Positions 26,366 to 35,025 of a stretch of 64,000 bases of DNA are shown one piece after another (the stretch's first letter is position 1; every line of letters starts with the position of its first letter). Source of the stretch: Pseudomonadota bacterium (lineage in GTDB: Bacteria; Desulfobacterota; Desulfobacteria; Desulfobacterales; JAHIVH01); NCBI GenBank assembly GCA_018816735.1, contig JAHIVH010000116.1:1-64000 (forward strand). Reading direction: 5' to 3'. A program made the translations under genes and the position numbers. A model generated the notes under the pieces. That model searched no databases, was not told the origin of the DNA, and saw nothing but the letters and a program-made list of their open reading frames with translations.

Positions 26366-27952
26366 ATGAAACAAAAATTGAAACATATCTGGAAATACCC
26401 TGATATCGTTGATCTTGAATATTTTCTCCACGAAACAAACAGTGAAACAGATCACAGGGAAAATGACAGTCATAAAAAAGATCGAGATATTTTTCTCAAA
26501 GAAATTGAACCGTTTATATCAGATATTCCGGACGGACTTATCAATAGAAAAGTTATCATCAGGCGATGGCTCGATATCAAAAGGGGATTATCCGGAAAGG
26601 ACCCGGCCTCATATTTGACGGAGAAGATGACTCCGGGTAATGGATTCAAGAAAACACTCGGAATTATGTTTGTTCTGCTGGCCATAACCGGTTTCTTGTC
26701 AGGAGCGGGCCTTGCCGCCTCCCTTCTTTTTTATACGGGGGATCAACCCATCAATGTCTCCACATTCATCGGGCTTGTCGTTGCCTTCCAGATATTTCTG
26801 ATCTTCCTTCTCCTGGTTGTCTGGGTCACCGGAAGATTTTCCAGATTTCATCTGGTTTCAAAAATATTTCAAACTTTTTTTTTAAGGATCACTACCCGGA
26901 TCGGAAAAAAAGCATTACAAACGCTTTCTGCTGAAAAGAAAGGTCAATTGACATCCATCATGGGATTGATCAATGGCAGGCGGCGAATTTATGGTTCACT
27001 TTTCATCTGGCCCTTTTTCATATTGACGCAGGCTTTTGGTATGGCATTTAATATAGGAATTATTGCAGCCACATGGTTTCGGATTATCGGCACCGATCTG
27101 GCATTCGGCTGGCAATCAACACTTCAGATCAGCTCTCAGGCTGTATTCAGGATTGTTTCCGTTTTATCTATTCCCTGGGCATGGATTGTGCCTGACCATA
27201 TGGCTCATCCGACACTTGCGCAGATAGAAGGAAGCCGGATCATTTTAAAGGACGGCATCATGCATTTGACCACAGGGGATATGGTATCCTGGTGGCCGTT
27301 TCTTTTGTTTGCTGTTGTATTTTACGGACTTATTCCCAGAATGACGCTCTTGATGACAGGGGTATTTATAGGCAATAAATCCCTTGACGCACTGACATTC
27401 GATACATTCGACTGTGACAAACTGATGATGCGAATGACCACACCCGTCATCGGAGAACCCCATCACCCGCTGCAGGAAAACAAACAGGAACGGCCCGCTT
27501 CACAACGGTTGGACACAGCCATTGAAAAGGATATTTCAGATGCTGACAAATTATTGGCAATCATTCCTGACGATCTGATAAACACATTAAACATGGACGA
27601 TCTTTATGGCCAAATTTACGATATGATCCGATTGACACCACTTAAAACGATTTCTTCCACATTCGATTTTGACTCAGATCAAAAACAGTTCACTGATAAT
27701 GAAGCATCCGGTTTAACGCATATATGGGTGCTTCAGGAAGGCTGGCTACCGCCTATCAAGGAAATATACAATTACTTTAGAGAAATTAGACATTTTTTTG
27801 GACCTGAGATCAAAATTATTATATTTCTGGTTGGGAAGCCTGTGTTGGGGACCGTGCTTACAAAAGTGGAGGAAGGCCATTACAGAATATGGCAGCAGGG
27901 GATTAACAGTCTGGGTGATCCTCGTATTTCTCTGGAAAGGACACGATTTTGA
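26366..27952 (+). CDS. DUF2868-family membrane protein paired with a GTPase
   Basis: The 528-residue product starts with an acidic soluble stretch including DLEYFLHET, characteristic of the DUF2868 family, followed by membrane segments at about 90-120, 130-155, 210-240 and 312-335, and a soluble C-terminal region (about 370-528) with a VLQEGWLPPI...YFREIRHFFG core. In many proteobacteria DUF2868 genes directly precede a DUF3482 GTPase, as here, with a 4-bp overlap. The pair presumably forms a membrane GTPase complex; its cellular job is not known. Confidence 0.8.
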   Translation: MKQKLKHIWKYPDIVDLEYFLHETNSETDHRENDSHKKDRDIFLKEIEPFISDIPDGLINRKVIIRRWLDIKRGLSGKDPASYLTEKMTPGNGFKKTLGIMFVLLAITGFLSGAGLAASLLFYTGDQPINVSTFIGLVVAFQIFLIFLLLVVWVTGRFSRFHLVSKIFQTFFLRITTRIGKKALQTLSAEKKGQLTSIMGLINGRRRIYGSLFIWPFFILTQAFGMAFNIGIIAATWFRIIGTDLAFGWQSTLQISSQAVFRIVSVLSIPWAWIVPDHMAHPTLAQIEGSRIILKDGIMHLTTGDMVSWWPFLLFAVVFYGLIPRMTLLMTGVFIGNKSLDALTFDTFDCDKLMMRMTTPVIGEPHHPLQENKQERPASQRLDTAIEKDISDADKLLAIIPDDLINTLNMDDLYGQIYDMIRLTPLKTISSTFDFDSDQKQFTDNEASGLTHIWVLQEGWLPPIKEIYNYFREIRHFFGPEIKIIIFLVGKPVLGTVLTKVEEGHYRIWQQGINSLGDPRISLERTRF

Positions 27953-29397
27953 GCAGGAAAAAGATACCTGAATTCGCAATTTTAGGTCATCCAAATGAAG
28001 GAAAATCTTCGGTTGTATCCACACTTTCAGAAGATGACACCGTGCGTATCAGTCCATATCCTGGTGAGACGGTGGTGTGCAAAACGTACCCTGTCGTCAT
28101 TGATGGTGTCGAGATTATACGATTTACGGATACCCCTGGCTTTCAATCTCCCAGAAAAACATTAGAATGGTTTGCCCATTACAAAGGCCCGCAGGATGGT
28201 ATCCTCAAGGCATTTATTGATACCAATAAAAATAACGATCTGTTTCAGGATGAATGCGAACTGCTTGCCCCGCTTGAGAAGGGCGCAGGAATAATATATG
28301 TGGCAGATGCATCCCGGCCTGTTCGAAAAGTGGATATTTGGGAAATGGAAATCCTTAGGCTCACCGGCTTGCCCCGGATGGCAATCATCAATTTCAAATC
28401 ACAAACCCATGATTTTACCATTGAATGGAAAAATGAATTCAGAAAGCATTTTAATGCCATTAGGATATTTAATGCACACAATGCAACGTATTCCGAAAGA
28501 CTTGAACTGCTTGAGTCCTTGAAACATATTGATCAGGAATGGCAAGCCGCATTAGACCTCGTGATTCAGGCATTCAAAAAAGACTGGGACCGCAGGAATA
28601 CGTTAACTGCCGAAGCGATTCTCAATCTTGTTTCTAAAGTTATCTGCCATCGGGTCTCAGGAACATATGGGAATGACGCTGAAAAAAATGATATCAGAGA
28701 CAAACTCGAAACTGAATATCTGAAAAATATTACCGTAATGGAGAAAAAGACCCATCAGGAAATCCGTAAACTCTTCAAACATAACATTTTTAATGTGGAC
28801 CTGCCGGAGGAGTCCATTCTCAAAAACAGCATTTCAGACAAAAGCACCTGGCAGCTTCTTGGACTCAACAAAAAACAAATCGTTGGTGCTGCAGCTGCCA
28901 TAGGTGGAAGTGCCGGAGGCCTTATTGACATCGCCGCTGCCGGCCATTCATTTGGCTTGTTTGCATTGATGGGAAGTGCACTTTTGGGCGGTTCTGCATT
29001 TTTTGGCAGCAACAAGTTAACCCGAACGAAAATCATCGGATTGCAGCTGGGGGGATATAAAATGAACGTCGGTCCTACTCAAAATATACAAATCATTTAT
29101 CTGTTTATAGACCGGGCTCTTATTTTTTATTCTCACATTATAAACTGGGCTCACGGCAGAAGAGATTATCCGGACCCGATTCAAAACACACCAAAAGGAA
29201 AGGGACATAAAATCGGGTATTCGTCCAGGATGACAAAAGATGATATCAAAAAAATAAGCCTTTTTTTTGACACCTTCAAGAAAAATGATATCGAGAAGCA
29301 GGAAAAACTGAAAACTGAGCTCATTCAAACGATCAAAGACTGGCTTGATATTATTCCAAAAGAACTATCCGGTTCCGGGATATTTAAAAATGACTAA
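27949..29397 (+). CDS. DUF3482-family GTPase
   Basis: The 482-residue protein has an Era-like G domain at the N-terminus: P-loop GHPNEGKSS (residues 13-21), a switch region with PYPGETV, and G3 DTPG at about 63. The G4 motif is not a clean NKxD. A C-terminal region with a glycine/alanine-rich hydrophobic segment (about 305-345) could dip into a membrane. It starts at TTG, overlapping the DUF2868 stop by four bases, and its own end overlaps cheD by eight bases. The arrangement marks it as the GTPase partner of the upstream membrane protein. Confidence 0.82.
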   Translation: MSRKKIPEFAILGHPNEGKSSVVSTLSEDDTVRISPYPGETVVCKTYPVVIDGVEIIRFTDTPGFQSPRKTLEWFAHYKGPQDGILKAFIDTNKNNDLFQDECELLAPLEKGAGIIYVADASRPVRKVDIWEMEILRLTGLPRMAIINFKSQTHDFTIEWKNEFRKHFNAIRIFNAHNATYSERLELLESLKHIDQEWQAALDLVIQAFKKDWDRRNTLTAEAILNLVSKVICHRVSGTYGNDAEKNDIRDKLETEYLKNITVMEKKTHQEIRKLFKHNIFNVDLPEESILKNSISDKSTWQLLGLNKKQIVGAAAAIGGSAGGLIDIAAAGHSFGLFALMGSALLGGSAFFGSNKLTRTKIIGLQLGGYKMNVGPTQNIQIIYLFIDRALIFYSHIINWAHGRRDYPDPIQNTPKGKGHKIGYSSRMTKDDIKKISLFFDTFKKNDIEKQEKLKTELIQTIKDWLDIIPKELSGSGIFKND

Positions 29398-29917
29398 AAT
29401 CAGTGGTAAAGGTTTAAAACGTATTATTGTGGATATGCCCAGTATTTTCCTGAAATCTGAAGAAATCATTACAATAACAAAACAATCCGTCGTGATAACT
29501 GTTCTGGGGTCCTGTATCTCGGCAACCCTTTATCACCCGCAAAAAAAAATTGGCATGATCAATCACGCCCTCCTGCCTGCTGATCCGGGTCAGAATGACT
29601 TCAAATACGTTGATTCCTCTATCCGGTTTATGGCAGATCATTTGCTCAGAAAGGGCATTCATCCCAATGAACTTGAAGTCAAGCTTTTTGGTGGCGCGAG
29701 GCAAAGCGCTTCTGGCTTACCAGGTCAGGGAATCGATGTTGGCGGCCAAAATATTAAAGTGGCAGTGGCAACACTTTTAAAATTGGGTTTTTCAATTTCA
29801 GCTAGTGATACAGGCGGGTGTTTCGGCAGAAAAATATTTTTTATTCAGGATAATGGCAAAGTATATACGAAGATGATTAAAAATATTATTTCAGGAGATG
29901 TTTCGATTGGAAAATAA
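29390..29917 (+). CDS. cheD: CheD-type chemoreceptor glutamine deamidase
   Basis: The 175-residue protein matches CheD, which deamidates glutamines on chemoreceptors and can be controlled by CheC. The catalytic Cys-His motif is visible: VLGSCISATLYHP and INHALLP about 20 residues later, followed by VKLFGGA and the GGQNIKVA segment. The ATG at 29390 overlaps the GTPase stop; a 15-codon longer form inside that gene is less likely. No cheC, cheA, or receptor gene is in the window, so CheD is an orphan attached to the DUF2868/DUF3482 pair and may act on other proteins. Confidence 0.86.
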   Translation: MTKISGKGLKRIIVDMPSIFLKSEEIITITKQSVVITVLGSCISATLYHPQKKIGMINHALLPADPGQNDFKYVDSSIRFMADHLLRKGIHPNELEVKLFGGARQSASGLPGQGIDVGGQNIKVAVATLLKLGFSISASDTGGCFGRKIFFIQDNGKVYTKMIKNIISGDVSIGK

Positions 29918-29971
29918 TCCTGAAAATTATAATATGGCGTTAATTTTACTATAAACAGAAAGGGACATGCC

Positions 29972-30379
29972 ATGGAACTGATAACCTGGGATGACAGTTT
30001 AAGCGTTAAAGTCAAGGAAATTGATGAACAGCATAAAAAACTTATCCGACTCATCAACAGTCTGCACGAAGCCATGATTCAACGAAAAACCAAAGAGGCA
30101 CTGGGAACAATTATCAATGAACTCATGGATTATACGACCGGTCATTTTCTGACAGAAGAAACTTATTTTGAAAAATTCGAATACGGCGAACGGGATTCTC
30201 ATAAACGGGAACATACCGGTTTTGTGAATAAGGTAAGTGCCTTTCACACAGACTTTCAAACAGGAAAAATGTTTTTATCAATGGAAATCATGAATTTCCT
30301 GAAGGACTGGCTGATCAAACATATTAAAGGCACCGATAAAAAATATGGGCCACTATTTAATTCCAGGGGATTGATGTGA
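29972..30379 (+). CDS. Bacteriohemerythrin
   Basis: The 135-residue single-domain protein binds O2 at a non-heme diiron centre. All seven ligands are present at standard spacing: His21, His58, Glu62, His77, His81, His117 and Asp122. It has no signal peptide, so it is cytosolic. In anaerobes such proteins buffer or sense oxygen and are common near chemotaxis genes; here it follows cheD by 54 bases with its own AAAGGGA site. Its end lies five bases from the convergent FAD enzyme. Confidence 0.93.
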   Translation: MELITWDDSLSVKVKEIDEQHKKLIRLINSLHEAMIQRKTKEALGTIINELMDYTTGHFLTEETYFEKFEYGERDSHKREHTGFVNKVSAFHTDFQTGKMFLSMEIMNFLKDWLIKHIKGTDKKYGPLFNSRGLM

Positions 30380-30384
30380 CCTGA

Positions 30385-31674
30385 TCATTGGATCATGTCA
30401 TCAAGCATCAGCGCTGATGAAAAGGCAATATCGCCGCTGCATCCGTGGCCGTTTACCGTATCTCCAGCCATATACAGGTTGTCTAAAAAAACCGATTTGA
30501 TCGAAGGCCGATGAGGCCTTGACTGAGATGGTATTAGCATATTGGCGTTGACAACCGGTATGATAACCTTTCTTTCATCGATCACTTTATTCCGGTAACC
30601 AGGCATGCAGATCGCAGCTATTTCCCTAAGCCGTTTTTCTGTGGCCCTGAAAGCATCGGGATTATTGGTTTGCCCCCATGCTGTGAGAAGCCCCCATGTG
30701 CAGACATGATAACCTCTGGGCGCCACTGTTTTATCAAAAAGGGTCTGGAACTTTACCCACAGGGGCTCATCCACACCCAGAATACCTCCTTCAAGGTCAG
30801 AGAGAGGCTCGTGTGATATAAAATCGATAATGACTCCCCCTGAATTTTTCAGATTTTTGATGTGATTCAAAAATCTGCTGTCAAAAAAAGACGCATCGAT
30901 AATTTCTGTCAAATATTTAACAGGCGCAGCATACACGACCATTTCAGATTGATACAGGCCTTTGTCGGTTTCAACGGAGTCTATTTTCCGTCCGTTAACA
31001 GACAATTTCATGACTTTTTCGGAAGCCTTGATTATTCCGCCATTTTTTATAATAACAGCCTCAAGCCGGTCAATGATATGCTTGGAGCCTCCGGCCACAT
31101 CAGCTACCGGTATTTTAGACTTGTTCACCCTTTTGATGAAATCAATCACTTCACCGGCGCTCACAATCGAGGCATCGGGCAGCATGATTGTAAATCCTAA
31201 AAAATTAAGGAAGCCTTCAACTTCACGGTTGGGTTTGAAAAAAGACTTATAAAAATCAATCAGGGTCTTGTCATACCAGAGAGTGGCGTCTTCTTGGAGA
31301 ATTTTCACATAAAGCCTTAAAAATACAAGTTTTGCCTTAAAACTCAACGCTTGAGTTGTTAAAAACCCTGCAGGGCCGTTGGGCCTGTCATATAGTCTTC
31401 CCTTGTAAAACAACTTGGCTTTTTTTTGATCGGTTTCATAGAATGTCATAGGTTCACCAAGCCTTGTCATGACCTGGTTTGCATGACCATCTGGTCCCAG
31501 GCGATGGGAATGCTGACCGTATTGCCAGACAAACCCGTCCTTTTCAATGTAATGTGCCCGCCCACCCAATCTTTTTCGGGATTCAATCAGGAGAACCTTT
31601 TTCCCTTTCCGGGACAAAAGCGCTGCTGACGATAAGCCTCCAAAACCACCACCGATTATGATGACATCAAACAT
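30385..31674 (-). CDS. Phytoene desaturase/carotenoid isomerase-like FAD oxidoreductase
   Basis: The 429-residue flavoprotein has the N-terminal FAD loop VIIIGGGFGGLSSAALLSRKG with the following LIESRKRLGGRAH motif, and the C-terminal FAD-contact region LYMAGDTVNGHGCSGDIAFSSA seen in phytoene desaturase/CrtISO-like enzymes. The ATG at 31674 was chosen because it starts right at the FAD domain and follows GGGGAT; a TTG 33 bases upstream is the alternative. No carotenoid genes lie nearby, so the substrate is unknown. Confidence 0.8.
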   Translation of the reverse strand: MFDVIIIGGGFGGLSSAALLSRKGKKVLLIESRKRLGGRAHYIEKDGFVWQYGQHSHRLGPDGHANQVMTRLGEPMTFYETDQKKAKLFYKGRLYDRPNGPAGFLTTQALSFKAKLVFLRLYVKILQEDATLWYDKTLIDFYKSFFKPNREVEGFLNFLGFTIMLPDASIVSAGEVIDFIKRVNKSKIPVADVAGGSKHIIDRLEAVIIKNGGIIKASEKVMKLSVNGRKIDSVETDKGLYQSEMVVYAAPVKYLTEIIDASFFDSRFLNHIKNLKNSGGVIIDFISHEPLSDLEGGILGVDEPLWVKFQTLFDKTVAPRGYHVCTWGLLTAWGQTNNPDAFRATEKRLREIAAICMPGYRNKVIDERKVIIPVVNANMLIPSQSRPHRPSIKSVFLDNLYMAGDTVNGHGCSGDIAFSSALMLDDMIQ

Positions 31675-31841
31675 GTTGTTGATCCCCAATATCCTTTTTT
31701 TTGACAACCATACTATATTTGTCTGAAAAATAAACCAAATCCTTTAAAATTTTCTTTGATTTTATAATGATTATTTGATGAAATTAACTGAAGACCGCTT
31801 CTTCTTGCAACCTGATGTATTATTTAAAACAGGATACGTCT

Positions 31842-34685
31842 ATGAGTCAGAAACCGACAAATGAATCACTGGAAAACAAAATCAAAGAACTTGAGAACGA
31901 ATCGATTCAAAAAAAAGAGATAGAAAAAAATCTGCTGGTTTCTGAAAAGAAATTAACGTCTCTCCTAAAGGGAATTCCGATCCCGATATACATATGGAAA
32001 AAGGAAGAAAACAATTTTTTTCTCACCGACTATAATGATGCGGCCATGGCAATTACCGCCAACAAGATAGCAAAATTCAAAGGGCATAGCGCCACTGAAA
32101 TGTATTCTCACATGCCTGAAATTTATCAAGAGATGATGACATGTTATAAAACAAGAATCCCTATAAAGCGAGAGATGGATTTTCATTTCAGAACCACAGG
32201 GAAAAGCAGGATTCTTTCTGTGACCTATGGTTTTGTGCCGCCTGATTTTGTGGTCATTCATACTGAAGATATCACGGATCGAAAACATGCAGAAACCGAG
32301 CTTAAAAAAGCCCTTGATCGATTGGAGTCTCAGGTTGAAGAAAGAACAAAAGAACTTGAGAAAATTAATCATTCATTGCGCGAAGAGATTCATGCACGAA
32401 AAATAGCCCAAAAGCACAGCAATGAAAATGAGGAAAGGTTTCGCTCACTAGCAGATCAGCTTCCGGATGTGATTGTGAGTTTTGATAAAGCACATCGCCA
32501 TGTGTATGCCAATCGTTCTGTTGAAAAATATACAAAAATTCAGCAGGATAGATTTATAGGCGCTAGCATGTTGGAACTCGGGTTTGATAAGGAGAACCTT
32601 CCCAAATGGGACAATATTCTATATGAGGTATTTGAAACCGGCAAAACTAGGCGGGCCGAATTCCATCATTCAAAAAAACTCTGGTTTGACTGGCTTTTTA
32701 TTCCTGAAAAAGATGATGACGGCCATGTCCGGACAGTATTGGCTTCAGGCCGTGATATCACAGGAATCAAAAATGCCCGCATCGCACTGGAAGAAAGTGA
32801 AAACCTCTTCAGGACATTTGTGGATTCATCACGGTCAGCCATTTTTATTATTCAAGAAAACCATTTTAAATATTTCAATGACGCATTAATGCAGATAAGC
32901 GGATATAACGATCAGGAATTGATCACCATGCCATACTGGGAACTCGTGCATCCCGACATGAGAGAAATGGTTATTGAAAGGGCCAACCAGAGACAGAGAG
33001 GGTTAAATCCGGAAAGTCATTATGAAATCAAATTATTGTCCAAAGACAGAAAAACAAAATATCTCGACTTTACGGCAACGATCCATGAATTTGAAGGAAA
33101 GTTCGCCATTTTTTGCACTGCGTTTGATATTACGGAAAGTAATCTTGCAAAAGAGAATTTAAGAGAAAGTGAGGAAAAATACCGGGCAATTATCCAGAAT
33201 ATTGAAGAAGCGTATTTTGAGGTGGATTTAGAAGGGAACCTGACCTTCTTTAACGATTCCCTGTGCCGGATCACAGGAAGGACACGAGGAGAACTGGCGG
33301 GGTTAAATTACAGGGTGTATACCTCCCCGGAAATGAAAGAGAAGATGTTTCGTATTTTCAATGAGGTTTATACTACCGGCAATCCTGCGAGTATCACTAA
33401 TTATGAAGTCATCACCAGAGCGAATAAGACCCTGTTTCTCGAGTTGTCGACGTCCTTGATAAAAGACAAGGATGGCGTATCAAGAGGCTTCCGGGGCATA
33501 GTCAGGGATAACACAGAAAAACTTTTGGCAGAAAAGACCAAAAAGGAACTGGAACATCAGCTTCAGCAGGCGTTAAGGATTGAGGCCATCGGTACGCTTG
33601 CAGGAGGCATTGCCCATGACTTCAATAATCTGTTAACCGGCATTCAAGGCAACCTGTCCATTCTTAAAATCAGGAAAAAGCCTGAGGATCCTGAATTCAA
33701 GAAAATCTTACTGATCGAGGATCTGGTTCAAAGTGGTGCCGAACTGACACGGCAGCTTCTTGGCTTCGCAATGGGAGGGAAGTACGAAGTAAAACCCTAT
33801 GATGCAAATGAAATTATTGAAAAAAGTCTGAAGATGATCGATCGGACCAAAAAGGCCATCACCATCAAAAAGGAATTTGCTGCAGATCTCTTTACTGTAG
33901 AGGTGGACAGGGGACAGATGGAGCAGGTTTTACTGAATATATTTGTGAACGCAGCCCATGCCATGCCTGATGGTGGCAACCTGTCCCTTTCAACTGAAAA
34001 TGTCATCCTTGATGAAACCGCTTCCCAAATGCTTGATCTGAAACCAGGGAACTACATTAAAATTTCCGTTTCTGATAATGGCATCGGCATGGACGAAAAA
34101 ACAGCGACTCGCGTATTTGAACCTTTTTTTACAACCAAGGAAATGGGAAGAGGTACCGGTCTGGGGCTTGCATCTGCATATGGCATTATAAAAAATCACA
34201 ATGGCAGTATTTCTGTAAACAGCAAGAAAGGGGAGGGGACCACCTTTTTGATTTATCTGCCCGCTTCCCAAAAAATCAAATTCATTGATGAGACACCTGA
34301 GCTGGAAATCAAGAAAGGCCGAGAAACCATCCTGTTTGTTGACGATGAAAAACCCATCCGGGATATTGGTGTTGAATTGCTAAGCGAGATTGGATACCAG
34401 GTGGTTGCCTTAGAGAGCGGGCGCATGGCCATTGAATATTTTGCAAATAATCATTCAACCATTGATCTTGTCATCCTTGATATGGTCATGCCTGGCATGG
34501 GCGGAAGGGAGACTTTTGATAAATTGAAAACCATCAGAAAAGATGCCAAGATCATCCTTTCAAGCGGATACAGTATTGATGAGCAGACATCTGAAATTCT
34601 AGAAAAAGGCGGGGAGGGGTTTATTCAGAAACCATTTTCCTTAAAAGAACTTTCACAAAAAATCAGGTTCATTCTAGATACATAA
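31842..34685 (+). CDS. Hybrid histidine kinase with four PAS domains and receiver
   Basis: The 947-residue protein has no membrane segment and should be cytosolic. It contains four PAS-type sensor modules (about 30-155, 200-315, 320-440, 445-565), the first two joined by a coiled coil, then HisKA with phospho-acceptor His592 in GGIAHDFNNLL, HATPase_c with NAAHAM and GIGMDEKT...GTGLGLA (about 640-810), and a C-terminal receiver with phospho-acceptor Asp880 in VILDMVMPG. The ATG at 31842 follows AGGA; an in-frame ATG nine codons upstream is possible. No response regulator gene is adjacent, so the attached receiver is its first target. Confidence 0.9.
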   Translation: MSQKPTNESLENKIKELENESIQKKEIEKNLLVSEKKLTSLLKGIPIPIYIWKKEENNFFLTDYNDAAMAITANKIAKFKGHSATEMYSHMPEIYQEMMTCYKTRIPIKREMDFHFRTTGKSRILSVTYGFVPPDFVVIHTEDITDRKHAETELKKALDRLESQVEERTKELEKINHSLREEIHARKIAQKHSNENEERFRSLADQLPDVIVSFDKAHRHVYANRSVEKYTKIQQDRFIGASMLELGFDKENLPKWDNILYEVFETGKTRRAEFHHSKKLWFDWLFIPEKDDDGHVRTVLASGRDITGIKNARIALEESENLFRTFVDSSRSAIFIIQENHFKYFNDALMQISGYNDQELITMPYWELVHPDMREMVIERANQRQRGLNPESHYEIKLLSKDRKTKYLDFTATIHEFEGKFAIFCTAFDITESNLAKENLRESEEKYRAIIQNIEEAYFEVDLEGNLTFFNDSLCRITGRTRGELAGLNYRVYTSPEMKEKMFRIFNEVYTTGNPASITNYEVITRANKTLFLELSTSLIKDKDGVSRGFRGIVRDNTEKLLAEKTKKELEHQLQQALRIEAIGTLAGGIAHDFNNLLTGIQGNLSILKIRKKPEDPEFKKILLIEDLVQSGAELTRQLLGFAMGGKYEVKPYDANEIIEKSLKMIDRTKKAITIKKEFAADLFTVEVDRGQMEQVLLNIFVNAAHAMPDGGNLSLSTENVILDETASQMLDLKPGNYIKISVSDNGIGMDEKTATRVFEPFFTTKEMGRGTGLGLASAYGIIKNHNGSISVNSKKGEGTTFLIYLPASQKIKFIDETPELEIKKGRETILFVDDEKPIRDIGVELLSEIGYQVVALESGRMAIEYFANNHSTIDLVILDMVMPGMGGRETFDKLKTIRKDAKIILSSGYSIDEQTSEILEKGGEGFIQKPFSLKELSQKIRFILDT

Positions 34686-34771
34686 CGGATATTATTTCAT
34701 GCATAATGCATGCGGTGTTCAGTCCCGGTTATTTATTTTATTTTCTTTGACGTCATGAACAGGTAACGGCC

Positions 34772-35017
34772 TTGAGTTTGACCCGAAAATCACATACCGG
34801 TCTTTCAAAAAAGAACCGTTTATGTTTATCGTGTGGTGACCCGGTCAGGGGGCAGAGAGAATTCTGCACTACTGATTGTCATATCTATCTTAAGCGTAAA
34901 CTCGATCAGCATACGGGTATTCTATCATCCCTTAATACCAGATTCGCCACATTCTATTTTACCCTCAGTGAAAAAAAAATATCTGAAGCGTCTGCAATTG
35001 ACACAAAGATGGTTTAA
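34772..35017 (+). CDS. Small four-cysteine zinc-binding protein
   Basis: The predicted 81-residue protein starts at TTG with AGGTAA just upstream. It contains CLSCGDP...FCTTDC, a CxxC/CxxxC pair of the zinc-ribbon kind seen in DUF2116-like nucleic-acid-binding small proteins, followed by a basic helix (YLKRKLDQH). No other domain. It lies between the hybrid kinase and the large lipoprotein; its role is unknown. The non-ATG start and small size leave some doubt. Confidence 0.55.
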   Translation: MSLTRKSHTGLSKKNRLCLSCGDPVRGQREFCTTDCHIYLKRKLDQHTGILSSLNTRFATFYFTLSEKKISEASAIDTKMV

Positions 35018-35025
35018 ACCTATAT

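Noticed and set aside
26200-26403. 67-codon frame overlapping the start of the DUF2868 gene
   Set aside because: No ribosome site, different frame from the recognised protein, mixed composition.
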